A DNA stretch of 64,000 nucleotides from Planctomycetota bacterium. Lineage in GTDB: Bacteria; Planctomycetota; Planctomycetia; Pirellulales; Pirellulaceae. Of this stretch, positions 44,650-53,651 are shown piece after piece. The notes beneath the pieces are model-generated. The model was given only the letters and a program-made list of their open reading frames with translations. It was not told the DNA's origin and did not search any database. Each line of letters opens with the position of its first letter. Position 1 is the stretch's first letter. The stretch is from NCBI GenBank assembly GCA_026692845.1, contig JAPLNM010000106.1, forward strand, positions 1 to 64,000, given 5' to 3'. A program made the translations under genes and the position numbers.

Positions 44650-45957
44650 TCAATCTTTCGTAGGAGAGAGGGTGATACGGACTTTGATGGCCCGATCATC
44701 GGAAACGGTTAATACTTTAGCGGTTGCGCCGGGCAACTCAATAACGTCACCAGCGACGAGCAATCTTTCTGCATAATGGACCAGCAATCCGCCGACGGTG
44801 TCGACGTCGGCTTCTTCGAATTTGATTCCCAAGCGATTTTCGACGACTTGGACCCCCGTCGAGCCTAGGACGATGTAGGAATCGGAGCCATCGGGGACAA
44901 TTTCGGGCTCTTCGACGTCGAACTCGTCGGCGACCTCGCCGATGATCTCCTCGAGAACATTCTCGAGTGTGACCAGTCCGATGATTGTCCCGTACTCGTC
45001 GACGACAAAGGCCATGTGTTGATGGGTGCCTTGGAAATGCCTTAGCAATTTGCTGATGGGCATGTTCTCGGGGACCTTTTTCGGGGGTCGCATCAGGCTC
45101 GTCCACTGGAAGTCAGGCAGGACGCTTGCGACTGCAAGATCCTTGACATGCAAGACACCCAGGATCGAATCGAGCGACCCATCGCAAATCGGGTACCGCG
45201 TGTGCTTGGTCCGTCGAATCATTGCCAATACCGAATCGAGCGGATCGTTGATGTCGACAAAATCGATGTCTTTGCGGGCGACCATGATCCGCCGACAAAC
45301 CAAATCGTCGAACTCGAAGACCGCATTGATCAAACTGTGTTCGCTGCGGGTCAGATTGCCATGGACATGGGCTTCGCGAAGCAGTGCTCGGATCTCCTCT
45401 TCGGTATAAGGAATATCGCTTTTGGATTTCTCGTCGGCACCGAGCATCCGCAACAAAGCGTCCGTCGAGACGCTCAGAATGAACATCAGCGGATAGGTCA
45501 GAATAAAAAAGATCTTCAGGGGCATGGCGCAGGTAAGCAGCATCGGTTCGGGATTGCGGATCGCAAAGACCTTGGGTGCTTGCTCGCCGATGACCAAATG
45601 CAATGCGGTGACCAACGTAAAGGAGATGGCAAACGAGACCGCATGCAAAAGCGGTTCGGAGTCCATCCCCAATCGCGATAGCAGTGGGCTCAGAAGATGA
45701 GCCAAGGCCGGCTCGCCGATCGCACCGAGTGCCAAACTGGCCATGGTGATCCCAAGCTGGCAAGCCGACAGGGAGTGCTCGAGCCGCTGGGCGAGCCATT
45801 TGGCGGTTTTTGCAAACAACCGGCCTTGCAATACCATCTGCTCGATGCGGCTTATGCGAATCTTGACCAATGAAAATTCAGCAGCGACGAAAAATCCGTT
45901 GACGAGGACCAGCACTATGGCTGTAAGGATCCTGGAAAGATCCGAAAATTCAGGCAT
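44650..45957 (-). CDS. CNNM/CorC family membrane protein with CBS domains
   Basis: A 435-residue integral membrane protein of the hemolysin-C/CNNM group. The DUF21 region (about 8-190) has the first helix GFFVAAEFSLVKIRISR and further helices. A CBS pair follows (about 205-330; MVARKDIDFVDINDPLDSVL, FVVDEYGTIIGLVTLENVLEEIIGE) and then a CorC/HlyC C-terminal domain (about 345-435). Members are linked to magnesium or cobalt transport, not haemolysis, and regulation by adenine nucleotides through CBS is likely. The ATG at 45957 is preferred to a TTG at 45999. A DUF1080 gene follows immediately. Confidence 0.9.
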   Translation of the reverse strand: MPEFSDLSRILTAIVLVLVNGFFVAAEFSLVKIRISRIEQMVLQGRLFAKTAKWLAQRLEHSLSACQLGITMASLALGAIGEPALAHLLSPLLSRLGMDSEPLLHAVSFAISFTLVTALHLVIGEQAPKVFAIRNPEPMLLTCAMPLKIFFILTYPLMFILSVSTDALLRMLGADEKSKSDIPYTEEEIRALLREAHVHGNLTRSEHSLINAVFEFDDLVCRRIMVARKDIDFVDINDPLDSVLAMIRRTKHTRYPICDGSLDSILGVLHVKDLAVASVLPDFQWTSLMRPPKKVPENMPISKLLRHFQGTHQHMAFVVDEYGTIIGLVTLENVLEEIIGEVADEFDVEEPEIVPDGSDSYIVLGSTGVQVVENRLGIKFEEADVDTVGGLLVHYAERLLVAGDVIELPGATAKVLTVSDDRAIKVRITLSPTKD

Positions 45958-46181
45958 CGGTTTTGAAAAAATCTCCGCAGAGTAAGTGACCAACTTCAAG
46001 GAGGAGCATTATACCGTATCTGAAGACCCCTTTGGGGAGAATCCAATAGGAATTCCAGCGACCCGATCCCGGGCAAAACCAGGCGATTTTTGCGGCGGGC
46101 TGCTCGAACCCGTCGGCTTTAGCACCATCGTCAGAACCATCGTCAGCACGTTGGTTGTAGGATGGGTCTTTGGGTCGCAAG

Positions 46182-47300
46182 CTAATGCTTTATCTGCAAC
46201 CCTCTGGCCAAGGCCTCGGCGCGGTAGCTTTTGGCTTTTTCAAGCAAATACTCCCAGTCCAACGCGGGCCCGGGGTCGGATTTGTTCCCCTGGACGTGGT
46301 AGTGCCCCAGGATGCCGCTAAAGGAAGCCCATTGCTCGTCGGTCAGCGTTGTGTCGATCCTTGTCCCATCGGCTCCCCGGGGAATCTCCAAGCGGATCTG
46401 AGGAAAGATATCCGACAAGGCTGCAGCGAGCTTGATCAATGCCGCATACTGCTCCGAGGTATAGTCGTACTGTTGGTACGTCGTATCGCCAAGTTTCCCC
46501 TTGAGGATCTCTGGCCGCCGTGGTCGGAGCTTTCGACCGGCGAATCGATCGACCCCTCGGATCTTGGGCGGAAAAGTTAAAAACACTCCTTGTTCATCCC
46601 TGGCGTACCACTGCGAAAAAGGATCGGCTTGGTCTTTGGTCGGGTCCTTGGTCTGCGGGATTGGATAAGCCCCGATATTGGCGATCTCGATTCCGATGCT
46701 TCGATCATTGCTTTTCGTGGCGTGCCAAGCTCGTTCTTTCAAATCGAGCGTCTGGTAGATTGTTCCGTCGGCATCGAGCAGGAAGTGAACGCTCAATCCC
46801 CGGATGTCGTGCAGGATGAAAAAACACTGCGAACTGGTTCCGCAGACATCGAAATGCAATACGAACTGATCGACCTTGTCCCGAAGCAGATCGAGCGTCC
46901 AGCCACCGGAGCGAATCTGTTGAAGCTGCTCTGGGGTGTACTCGGTATCGGCCTTCGAGCCAAACCGCAGCCCGTAGCGATCCGGACTGCTCTCCTGGGG
47001 CTTGGTCACGAAGTTGATTTTCCCTGACTGCATTTCTTCGACGGTGTTTTTCCACTCGCGTTTCTCGAAGGGGCTGAAGTGCCGGGTCGTTCGATACGCG
47101 TCAAAGCCGCCCGGATCGAGCCATAGTTTCACGGGTGTTCCGATGCGATAGAGTTGGCCGCATACCATGATCTCGTCTCCATGGCGTTTTTGGAAACCCA
47201 ACTCTGGAGGCAAATCGCTCTGCTGCGCCTCGCTACGAGCTGCAACGGTGCATTGCAAAAGCAAGCAACACACGACGTAGATTCTCCAACCGTTCATCAT
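46182..47300 (-). CDS. Secreted N-acetylmuramoyl-L-alanine amidase (Amidase_2)
   Basis: A 372-residue exported zinc amidase that would cleave the bond between muramic acid and the stem peptide. A short signal peptide (about 6-22) is followed by an N-terminal region and the Amidase_2/PGRP core at about 125-360. Candidate zinc ligands are His in VLHFD and in GHYHVQGNKSDPGPALDW, and His in RAWHATKSNDRSIGIEI is also conserved. The ATG at 47300 is chosen because a GGGAG lies shortly upstream; the open frame extends further but without coding character. Upstream is a foldback repeat. Peptidoglycan is reported in planctomycetes, consistent with this gene. Confidence 0.88.
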   Translation of the reverse strand: MMNGWRIYVVCCLLLQCTVAARSEAQQSDLPPELGFQKRHGDEIMVCGQLYRIGTPVKLWLDPGGFDAYRTTRHFSPFEKREWKNTVEEMQSGKINFVTKPQESSPDRYGLRFGSKADTEYTPEQLQQIRSGGWTLDLLRDKVDQFVLHFDVCGTSSQCFFILHDIRGLSVHFLLDADGTIYQTLDLKERAWHATKSNDRSIGIEIANIGAYPIPQTKDPTKDQADPFSQWYARDEQGVFLTFPPKIRGVDRFAGRKLRPRRPEILKGKLGDTTYQQYDYTSEQYAALIKLAAALSDIFPQIRLEIPRGADGTRIDTTLTDEQWASFSGILGHYHVQGNKSDPGPALDWEYLLEKAKSYRAEALARGLQIKH

Positions 47301-47481
47301 TTGGATCTCCCGCAGAATTTGTGGGTGAAAAAAGGTCTCAGAGCCCTGAACTGTAGCGTTTTCCTCGATAGAGTTTTCCTCCATGCCGATCGGCAACCAT
47401 CACCGAGTGGCCGCCAAAAAAATCACGATTTCAAGCGCCGTCGGCCGGAAACTTCGGTGCATGGTTTTGTTCTGGCTCTTC

Positions 47482-47732
47482 GTCGTGCTCGTGCTCAGTC
47501 CGCCGCGGCAGACGGTGCTCGCGCTCGTAATCGACTGAAGAATTGTACTCGCTCGATGATTCCGAGACACCATCGAATTTCATCGCCATCCGAGTCAACT
47601 TTGCGACAATCCGTACGAGTCTTGATTCGAGAGCGATAAAAGACAAGTCGATCTCAGCCGAAAAGTTATTCCGTCATGATTGCCTCGATTCGATTACGAG
47701 CACGAGCACCGTTTCACTGAGCACGAGCACGA
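47482..47732. mobile_element. Foldback/MITE-like element of about 250 bp
   Basis: Two long arms, 47482-47534 and 47690-47732, are inverted copies. Their outer 17 bases (TCGTGCTCGTGCTCAGT) match exactly and their inner 23 bases match with one difference. Together they bracket about 155 bp with no coding frame of note. It lies in the 533-bp gap upstream of the amidase gene and resembles a miniature inverted-repeat element; I see no clear target duplication. Apparent frames here encode Glu/His-rich repeat peptides and are rejected. Confidence 0.65.
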
Positions 47733-47833
47733 TTTGCTCGCTCCTTGCCAGAAACAGTTTCCCTCAGCGATTCCATTTGGTTTCCTGAGCTTACCAAGCC
47801 AAAACGGACCCGCAAATTCTGCTGGCGAGACCG

Positions 47834-49003
47834 TTATTTAAAGAGGGCCGCAGGATCGGTCTTCCAGAGTTTTCTAACCGCGAGCAATCCACTCACGAGG
47901 CTCATGAACAATGTCAAGCATCCGACGATGGCGATCCGATCGGGTTGCAACCGCATCACCAGCCCAGTCCAATCCGACAACCATCGGTATAAAAACCAAC
48001 TGACGATGCAACCGGGAATAAACCCTGACATGCACAAGTAAAAGGCTTGGGCCATGACGAATCGCAAAAAGTATCCCGGACCATAGCCCATGGCCTTGAG
48101 GGTCGCATACTCGGGCAAGTGGTCTTGGATGTCGGTAAAGAGGATCTGATAGCAGATGATCACGCCGATCAACATTCCCATGATTGTGCCGATCGAAAAG
48201 ATGATTCCGATCGGAGTGCTTCGAGCCCAAAAGCCGATCTCGCGATTGACTAGCGCCCGATGGGTCAGAACCTCGATGCTGCTGCCGAGCCTAGCTCGCA
48301 ATTCCTCTTGGACCTGTCGAACGTCCGCGGTTGGGTCGAGCCGAATGAGCCCCAGATCCACCGCCGCAAGAGGCGCAGCGTTGCCGTTCCTGGTGGGAAA
48401 GAATCGTTCAACGCCCGCTTCGCTGACGATCAACGTTCCGTCGTAGACAAAATCGGTCCCGATCGTGACCCAATCGCGCAATGAAACGCTCTGGCCGGAA
48501 AGCTCGGCAGTTTGACTTCTGAGTCTTTCCAAGTCCTTCTTTTCAAAACCGTACGTCTCTTTGCTTTGCCGATCCACCAGCGCCATCCTCGCATCGACCA
48601 GGCCTTCGCAGCGCTGATTCATGTTCGGATCGACAAAAGGTTTCGCATCGATCGGCACCCCGAGCACGCGGATCGATCGGGACACATGGCCTTGGACCCT
48701 GGCGATGGCCAAGGAACGATCGATGTACATCGGGATGGCCTGCGATACTCCCGGGATCCCTTTGGCCCGATCGATCGCTCCGTAATCGAAGCGCTGTTCG
48801 CTCGGGACGGTGTAACGGGCAGGACTCAACATCACTAGATCCGCATCCATCAAACGCAAAACCTCGACAGCACTGTCGAAGAGTCCGAAAAGAAATCCGA
48901 TCTGCGTGAACATCAATACGACCGCAAAACCGATCCCCAAGGCGTTGAGCAACATCCTTGTGATGTTCGTTCGGACGTTTAGCCAAGCTAAAGGGATTTG
49001 CAT
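47834..49003 (-). CDS. DevC-like ABC transporter permease
   Basis: A 389-residue FtsX/MacB-fold permease. It has one N-terminal helix (about 17-40), a large periplasmic domain and three C-terminal helices (about 255-380). The EYATLKAMGY motif before the second helix is characteristic of DevC proteins, which together with DevA (ATPase) and DevB (membrane fusion) export glycolipids or other compounds. Neither DevA nor DevB is found here. A second permease with the same motif lies directly upstream, so the two may form a heterodimer. The ATG at 49003 lies 18 bp after the other gene stop. Confidence 0.85.
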   Translation of the reverse strand: MQIPLAWLNVRTNITRMLLNALGIGFAVVLMFTQIGFLFGLFDSAVEVLRLMDADLVMLSPARYTVPSEQRFDYGAIDRAKGIPGVSQAIPMYIDRSLAIARVQGHVSRSIRVLGVPIDAKPFVDPNMNQRCEGLVDARMALVDRQSKETYGFEKKDLERLRSQTAELSGQSVSLRDWVTIGTDFVYDGTLIVSEAGVERFFPTRNGNAAPLAAVDLGLIRLDPTADVRQVQEELRARLGSSIEVLTHRALVNREIGFWARSTPIGIIFSIGTIMGMLIGVIICYQILFTDIQDHLPEYATLKAMGYGPGYFLRFVMAQAFYLCMSGFIPGCIVSWFLYRWLSDWTGLVMRLQPDRIAIVGCLTLFMSLVSGLLAVRKLWKTDPAALFK

Positions 49004-49021
49004 CGCTGTGAATACCTCCCC

Positions 49022-50248
49022 TTAGAACAACGAGGCTGGTTCGGCTCTCCAAAGTCGGAGCATCGCCATGAACCCCGATACGCTGCACATGAGGAACGCC
49101 AAGCCGAGCACCCCCCAAAGGCGTTCCCAAGTCATCGCCGTGGGAATGCGAGAAAGTCCTGCGGTCAATTCGTAGAGCAGGAAACTGATCGATGCGGCCG
49201 GAAGGTAACTGAGGATCGCCAAGAGCCACGATTGCACCAACACGATCCGAGCTAAAGCCAAATGCGAGTAACCCATCGCTTTGAGTGTCGCGTATTCGGG
49301 CAAGCGATTCGATACATCGTTGGCCAAGATCATGTAAACGATCGCCGCTCCGATGATAAACGAAAGGACCACTCCCATCGTAAAGATCATCCCGATAGGC
49401 GTGTCTCGCAGCCAACGGGCGCGTTCCCATCGAAGTTGCTGCGCCATCGTCAGCACCTCGATCTCCTGCAAACAACGCGGATCCCGCTGGTCGAGCCAAG
49501 CGATCAACGACGCCTTGGCTTGCTCGGGATCGACCCCCGAACGCAATCGGACCAGCCCGAGCGATGCGCGCTGCCGCGTGTCGATCCCCGAACGAAGTCC
49601 ATAGCCGACGTCGCTCAGCAATATCGCGCCGTTGGTGGCAAGTCCGGTTCCAAGCCGAAAATGGCCAGCGATGTGCGAGAGTCGGTTCCCGACTTCCAAG
49701 GGCCTACCGATGTCTTTGTCCGAAAATTGCTTGCAGTTGCCCGGCCCGTACTCGGCCCGCGTGGCCCGATCAACCAACAAAGCATCGGGGTTCTTGAGTT
49801 TGCTCAACTGATCTTGGATCTCGGGGACATCAAGCACCGGATGCTCGATGTCCATGGCCATCATGCCGACGGTCCGAAACGATCCGTCCGGTGGTGCCTG
49901 GGTGCACTCGGAAGGCCGGGGCGGATTCTGCCAACGCATGAGCATGATGAAAAAAGGATCGACGCGCTCGACCATCGGATGGCCTTGGATCATCCGCATC
50001 CATCCACGATCGAACGTTCGAGGCTCATAAAGGTGCACATAGTCGGGCGACCTGAGCACCAGATCTCCTTGCAGCTTGCCGTAGACGATGTTGGCCGTGT
50101 TGGCCACCGCACCTCGGAACCCTAGCTGCATGAAGATCAAAAGCAAGGCAAAGGACACGCCCAGGATGCAGGCCAAGGTCCGTGCCGGCTGGGAAAGTAG
50201 ATTCAACAGCGCAACGGGTGTACGCCTCGATGGATTAACGAGTCGCAT
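49022..50248 (-). CDS. DevC-like ABC transporter permease, second copy
   Basis: A 408-residue paralogue of the following gene with the same plan: an N-terminal helix (ACILGVSFALLLIFMQLGF), a periplasmic domain of about 230 residues and three C-terminal helices. EYATLKAMGYSH and the DTPIGMIFTMG segment match its partner. The ATG at 50248 starts MRLVNPSRRT and overlaps the last 14 bases of the upstream DUF1080-type gene; the longer frame further upstream lies inside that gene and is rejected. Two permeases in tandem suggest a heterodimeric exporter, with the ATPase encoded elsewhere. Confidence 0.85.
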   Translation of the reverse strand: MRLVNPSRRTPVALLNLLSQPARTLACILGVSFALLLIFMQLGFRGAVANTANIVYGKLQGDLVLRSPDYVHLYEPRTFDRGWMRMIQGHPMVERVDPFFIMLMRWQNPPRPSECTQAPPDGSFRTVGMMAMDIEHPVLDVPEIQDQLSKLKNPDALLVDRATRAEYGPGNCKQFSDKDIGRPLEVGNRLSHIAGHFRLGTGLATNGAILLSDVGYGLRSGIDTRQRASLGLVRLRSGVDPEQAKASLIAWLDQRDPRCLQEIEVLTMAQQLRWERARWLRDTPIGMIFTMGVVLSFIIGAAIVYMILANDVSNRLPEYATLKAMGYSHLALARIVLVQSWLLAILSYLPAASISFLLYELTAGLSRIPTAMTWERLWGVLGLAFLMCSVSGFMAMLRLWRAEPASLF

Positions 50249-50972
50249 CAATGCTTCTATACACCCAATCCTTGACCGCAACCTTCGACTGAAAGACGCA
50301 GTAACCGAGCGGGCGTGAACGCATGACCTCAGCGCGAACCGAGAATTTGCGTTCCCCTCGGGGTACCTCGAGAATCTGCTCTTTATCGATCCAGACGGTG
50401 ATGTTCTTGGCGTCGACACGGACCTTGAATTCGTACCACTGGCCATTCTTAAAGTTCCGGTAGCTGGCCGTCTCGTTCTCGCTCGCATCGTTTCCGTCGA
50501 TGCTGCTGATCCCGACCAAACCGCCTCCCCATCCGCCGACGATCAACGAGCAGTGCTCTTTGCCGACCGGAAAGGTGATTCCGACGAAGAAGTCCGAACC
50601 GTCGATGCGTTGGGCGGACCACTGCATTTCAAAATTCTCCGTCGGGAAATCCTTACCGAGCTTGTTCACCCCCGTCATCGGCTCGCCGGGCATGAATGCC
50701 AAGACGCCGTCTTTGATCTCCACGGGGCCCTCGCCCCCAAAATTCGTTTTCTCCCACCCTTCGAGACCCGATTCGGGTAGGACTTTCTTCCACTGGACCT
50801 TGGGGTCGGCCTTCGAAGTCTCCTTGGTCTCCTGAGCGATCGACTCCCCGTGGGAAACCAAGATCAAACACGCTGAGCCGACGAAGGCCAAACGAATAAT
50901 CAGGCGGCCGCCTGTCCGAAGGGATCCAATCAGGCCAGAGCTAGAAAGAAGGTTGATGAATCGCATAAGCAA
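50235..50972 (-). CDS. Secreted DUF1080/LamG-like protein
   Basis: A 245-residue protein with an N-terminal hydrophobic segment (about 24-45, cleavage near SIAQ) and a jelly-roll domain: VLPESGLEGWEKT, VEIKDGVLAFMPG, DFPTENFEMQWSAQRI, DFFVGITFPVG, GQWYEFKVRVDAKNITVWID and YCVFQSKVAVKDWVY. It is related to DUF1080 proteins but lacks some typical strands. Its function is unknown; glycan or lipid binding is plausible. Its end overlaps the start of the DevC-like permease by 14 bases, so it may be translated together with the exporter genes, an arrangement worth noting because both are envelope proteins. Confidence 0.75.
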   Translation of the reverse strand: MLMRFINLLSSSGLIGSLRTGGRLIIRLAFVGSACLILVSHGESIAQETKETSKADPKVQWKKVLPESGLEGWEKTNFGGEGPVEIKDGVLAFMPGEPMTGVNKLGKDFPTENFEMQWSAQRIDGSDFFVGITFPVGKEHCSLIVGGWGGGLVGISSIDGNDASENETASYRNFKNGQWYEFKVRVDAKNITVWIDKEQILEVPRGERKFSVRAEVMRSRPLGYCVFQSKVAVKDWVYRSIDATR

Positions 50973-51093
50973 GAGCCGGTGCTAGGGGAGATAGGTGAGG
51001 GCAACGGTGTCCAAATACGGACAACCAACGGACGGATTATACACCAAAAGGTCCAATTCCCATCCGAGTTCCCCTTCCGGTTGCTCTTCTTTC

Positions 51094-51130
51094 CTTGGCG
51101 GCTCTGCGCCTTTGCACCTTTGCGTTAAAT
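51094..51130. repeat. Dispersed CTTTGCGCCTTTGCG-type repeat
   Basis: The stretch with GGCGGCTCTGCGCC and TTTGCACCTTTGCG resembles a repeat family known from intergenic regions of many bacteria. It sits between the intradiol dioxygenase and DUF1080-type genes. No gene is seen in this 186-bp gap. Confidence 0.5.
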
Positions 51131-51158
51131 TCCGTTTGGTTCTTTGGCGTTTTCATCG

Positions 51159-51869
51159 CTACATCGGCCGGGTTGCTTTCGCATCGCCCGTCGGTCCGAG
51201 CACGATGCGGAATAGTCCCGTCGGAAGCTTCAGATCCGATCCGTCTGTTGATCCGCTCGCAGCAGCGATAGGTTTCGATTCAAAGCCCACCGTCACAGCC
51301 TGCCGCTGCTCGGGCTTAAGCTCCATATAAATCCCATCCTTCTTGTTGTACTCGGCTTGGGATTCAAAATACATCTGCGTGACCAGTTCGGAACGTTTCG
51401 GTGCTACGACCCGGTAATGGATGTGGGGCGTACGGCCTGGGTATTTGCCGGGCTGGATCGTGCGGAACGAAAAGGCTCCATCGGCTCCGGTGAGCATTTT
51501 CGCCCAGTACTGAAAATTTGGATCGATGGGACGATCGTTGCGATCTTGAGGGTGATTGTACCGCCCGTTGTTGCATGCTTGCCAAACCTCGACGATGACT
51601 TGGTCCAGCGGTCGATCGTCCATGTCCAAGACCAAGCCTTGGACGACAATCTGCTGGCCGTCGGCCACGGGAGATTTTTCATCGAGCCGAGTCAGGTCGG
51701 CGTCGAAGTACTTCTGCTTGTCGATGTCGGGAATCGGATAAAAAGGGCCTTTGGTTGCCGAAGCCGTCGGAGGGGCCCAGGAGAATCCGCGCTGGCCGAG
51801 CCCCATGGCAAACCCACTGGCGATTGCGGCTTTGGTTAAAAAACGTCGACGATTGTTGGACGACTTCAT
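51159..51869 (-). CDS. Exported intradiol ring-cleavage dioxygenase family protein
   Basis: A 236-residue protein related to the catalytic subunit of protocatechuate 3,4-dioxygenase, a non-haem Fe(III) enzyme that opens catechol rings. All four expected iron ligands can be seen: Tyr104 (GRYNHP), Tyr143 (GKYPGR), His149 and His151 (PHIHYR). The N-terminus has an NRRRFLTKA twin-arginine-type motif and a hydrophobic stretch, so export in folded form is likely. There is no separate alpha subunit and no catechol pathway gene nearby. Many such exported relatives in planctomycetes have unknown substrates, perhaps plant- or algal-derived phenolics. Confidence 0.85.
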   Translation of the reverse strand: MKSSNNRRRFLTKAAIASGFAMGLGQRGFSWAPPTASATKGPFYPIPDIDKQKYFDADLTRLDEKSPVADGQQIVVQGLVLDMDDRPLDQVIVEVWQACNNGRYNHPQDRNDRPIDPNFQYWAKMLTGADGAFSFRTIQPGKYPGRTPHIHYRVVAPKRSELVTQMYFESQAEYNKKDGIYMELKPEQRQAVTVGFESKPIAAASGSTDGSDLKLPTGLFRIVLGPTGDAKATRPM

Positions 51870-52050
51870 CGCTTCGATCCCTGTGAGAGTGCCGTATTTT
51901 TACTGGTTAACATTGGCTAACCCAACAACGATTGTATCAATTATTTGGTTTGGTGCAAAAATCCCGATCAAGGATTGGCTTTACCCCTTGCCCGCATTGC
52001 ATTTGCGGTGAACTATTTCCGATGTTGCTCATGGCTCGAAGCGCCCGGTC

Positions 52051-52090
52051 CGAAACAGCTAAGTCGCGAAACAGCTAAGTCGCGAAACAG
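52051..52090. repeat. 16-bp tandem repeat
   Basis: Two and a half copies of CGAAACAGCTAAGTCG lie between the divergent dioxygenase and ADP-ribosylglycohydrolase-like genes. No gene or clear promoter can be seen in the rest of this 274-bp gap. Confidence 0.85.
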
Positions 52091-52143
52091 CCCGAATAAC
52101 CAACAAGCCCCAAAAATCCGCAGGCCGAAAGACATACCTGAGC

Positions 52144-53325
52144 ATGTCGACGACTTTGGACTATCGTCCCCCCACCAGCCAGACCGCTCGCCCTGCGGTA
52201 TTTCCAATGCTTGAGATCCACTCAACGAAGTCCCTGTCGACGACTGGGGCCTTATCGAATACCGGACGAGTCGCTTGGTCTCGACCTTATGCTTGGTCGA
52301 CGATTATCCCATCGGTCCGCCGACAAGAGTCGATCGAAGGTGCGTTGATCGGCTGCGCGATCGGCGAATCGATCGGACGGCTTGGTCGCTCCAAACAAGT
52401 TCGCCTCAGGTCCGAACTGAGCTCCAAACCGCTTGGCAACATCGATCCGGGAATACTTGCTGCTTCGCATCGTACTGAGGGATTCTTGGTGAGCATCCAA
52501 GCCGTCTTGCTCTCGCAAGCGATGTCCGAGAATTTTGAATCGCATCTGAGCCAACGGCTCGCTTGGTATCAACGCTTTCAACCGACGGCTTATGTTGGCG
52601 GCCTGATCAGATCGCTAGGGGGTCGATCCGAAACGACTGCCAAGCTCGGCGATGATCCGTTAGTGCGGGCCCTTGCGCTGAGCGTACTGATGCAAGGCCA
52701 TCACGATGGGGCTTTGAGTTGGGTCCAGGACTCGACTCAAATGACCTTCGGTAACCGCTGGGTGACCCAAGCGAGTTTTCTGATCGCAACGGCAGCCCAA
52801 GTCGCACAGTTTCATCGCACGGCACACCAGATCAGCACTTCGAACCTCCTGAAGGACTTACGCGCTGCGACCGGTTCCCAAGAGGTCCAGCAGCGGCTCG
52901 ATGCTTTGGTAGATGCCATGGAGGCAGACCAACGAGCGCTTTCAGCGAGCCGCATTCTGGGGTGTGAGGATCATCGCTGGAAGGCCCATTTGGTCGACAA
53001 CGCACTGCTCGCGATTTACACCTATGCGCGTCATCCAGGGAGCATTCAAACGGGCCTCGCTGAGCTCTTGGAACTGCATGGGAATCTCCAGGGTGTGCTA
53101 TCGCTCTATGCAGGACTAGCGACGATCCATTCGGGAGTCCAAGGCCTTCCGAGTCTTTGGACCGATCGATTGTCTCTATACCCCTACTCATCGGCTTGGG
53201 TGCAGGGGTATGTCGATCGCTGTGCCGATTGGCCTCATGGGCCCGAGGACATCCAAGCGACGCGCTGCTTGCCCTCGCATCCAATCGGTCAATTCGTCCG
53301 CAACCTCTGCCGCGGATTTACCTGA
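52144..53325 (+). CDS. Degenerate ADP-ribosylglycohydrolase-fold protein
   Basis: A 393-residue protein. From about residue 62, SIEGALIGCAIGESIG resembles the start of the ADP-ribosylglycohydrolase fold (GALxGxAxGDAxG), and later ALSVLMQGHHDGALSW and VLSLYAGLATIHSGVQGLPSLW match the helices near the end of the fold. The metal-binding acidic motifs expected after the first helix (SDDT) and near the C-terminus (GxDxDT) are absent; HRTEG and HGNLQG stand in their places. It is therefore probably catalytically inactive or uses different chemistry. The first 60 residues are poorly ordered and the true start could be a later Met, for example at 52207. It is divergent from the dioxygenase gene. Confidence 0.6.
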   Translation: MSTTLDYRPPTSQTARPAVFPMLEIHSTKSLSTTGALSNTGRVAWSRPYAWSTIIPSVRRQESIEGALIGCAIGESIGRLGRSKQVRLRSELSSKPLGNIDPGILAASHRTEGFLVSIQAVLLSQAMSENFESHLSQRLAWYQRFQPTAYVGGLIRSLGGRSETTAKLGDDPLVRALALSVLMQGHHDGALSWVQDSTQMTFGNRWVTQASFLIATAAQVAQFHRTAHQISTSNLLKDLRAATGSQEVQQRLDALVDAMEADQRALSASRILGCEDHRWKAHLVDNALLAIYTYARHPGSIQTGLAELLELHGNLQGVLSLYAGLATIHSGVQGLPSLWTDRLSLYPYSSAWVQGYVDRCADWPHGPEDIQATRCLPSHPIGQFVRNLCRGFT

Positions 53326-53376
53326 TCAGACGACAAAACGCGCCGCGATGGGTGCCGCGTCGGAATCGACCTTGCG

Positions 53377-53569
53377 GTGAGCCACTTGGCGCAAGCCGTG
53401 GGCTATTGCTATTAGCCCCGCATCGAATCGATGGTGCTGCACGGCCGGAATCACTGACCTGCTCGGGCCCAAACGCAGCGTCCTGGCGGGCATGGTTAAA
53501 TCGCCCAACCGCTTGCGCTGGTTGGCTCACGTCCGAAGGGCCCAACCGCTTGCGCTGGTTGGCTCACGT
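53377..53569. repeat. Three hairpin repeats of one REP-like family
   Basis: Two identical 30-bp copies (53503-53532 and 53540-53569) contain CCAACC-GCTTGCGCT-GGTTGG hairpins followed by GGCTCACGT. A diverged copy in the opposite orientation is at 53377-53404. They share the GGCGCAAGCC-type core with the element at 38.0 kb. They fill most of the 326-bp gap; no other gene is seen. Confidence 0.85.
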
Positions 53570-53651
53570 AGGAAGTAGCCAATCGACCGATAGGGTATAA
53601 TCCGTAGGGTCGTCCCTCCCCTTTGAGTCCATTTGGAGTTTGGTACCAACG

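Noticed and set aside
47431-47646. Glu/His-rich 71-codon minus-strand frame
   Set aside because: It overlaps the left arm of the foldback element and reflects the GTGCTC repeat, not a gene.
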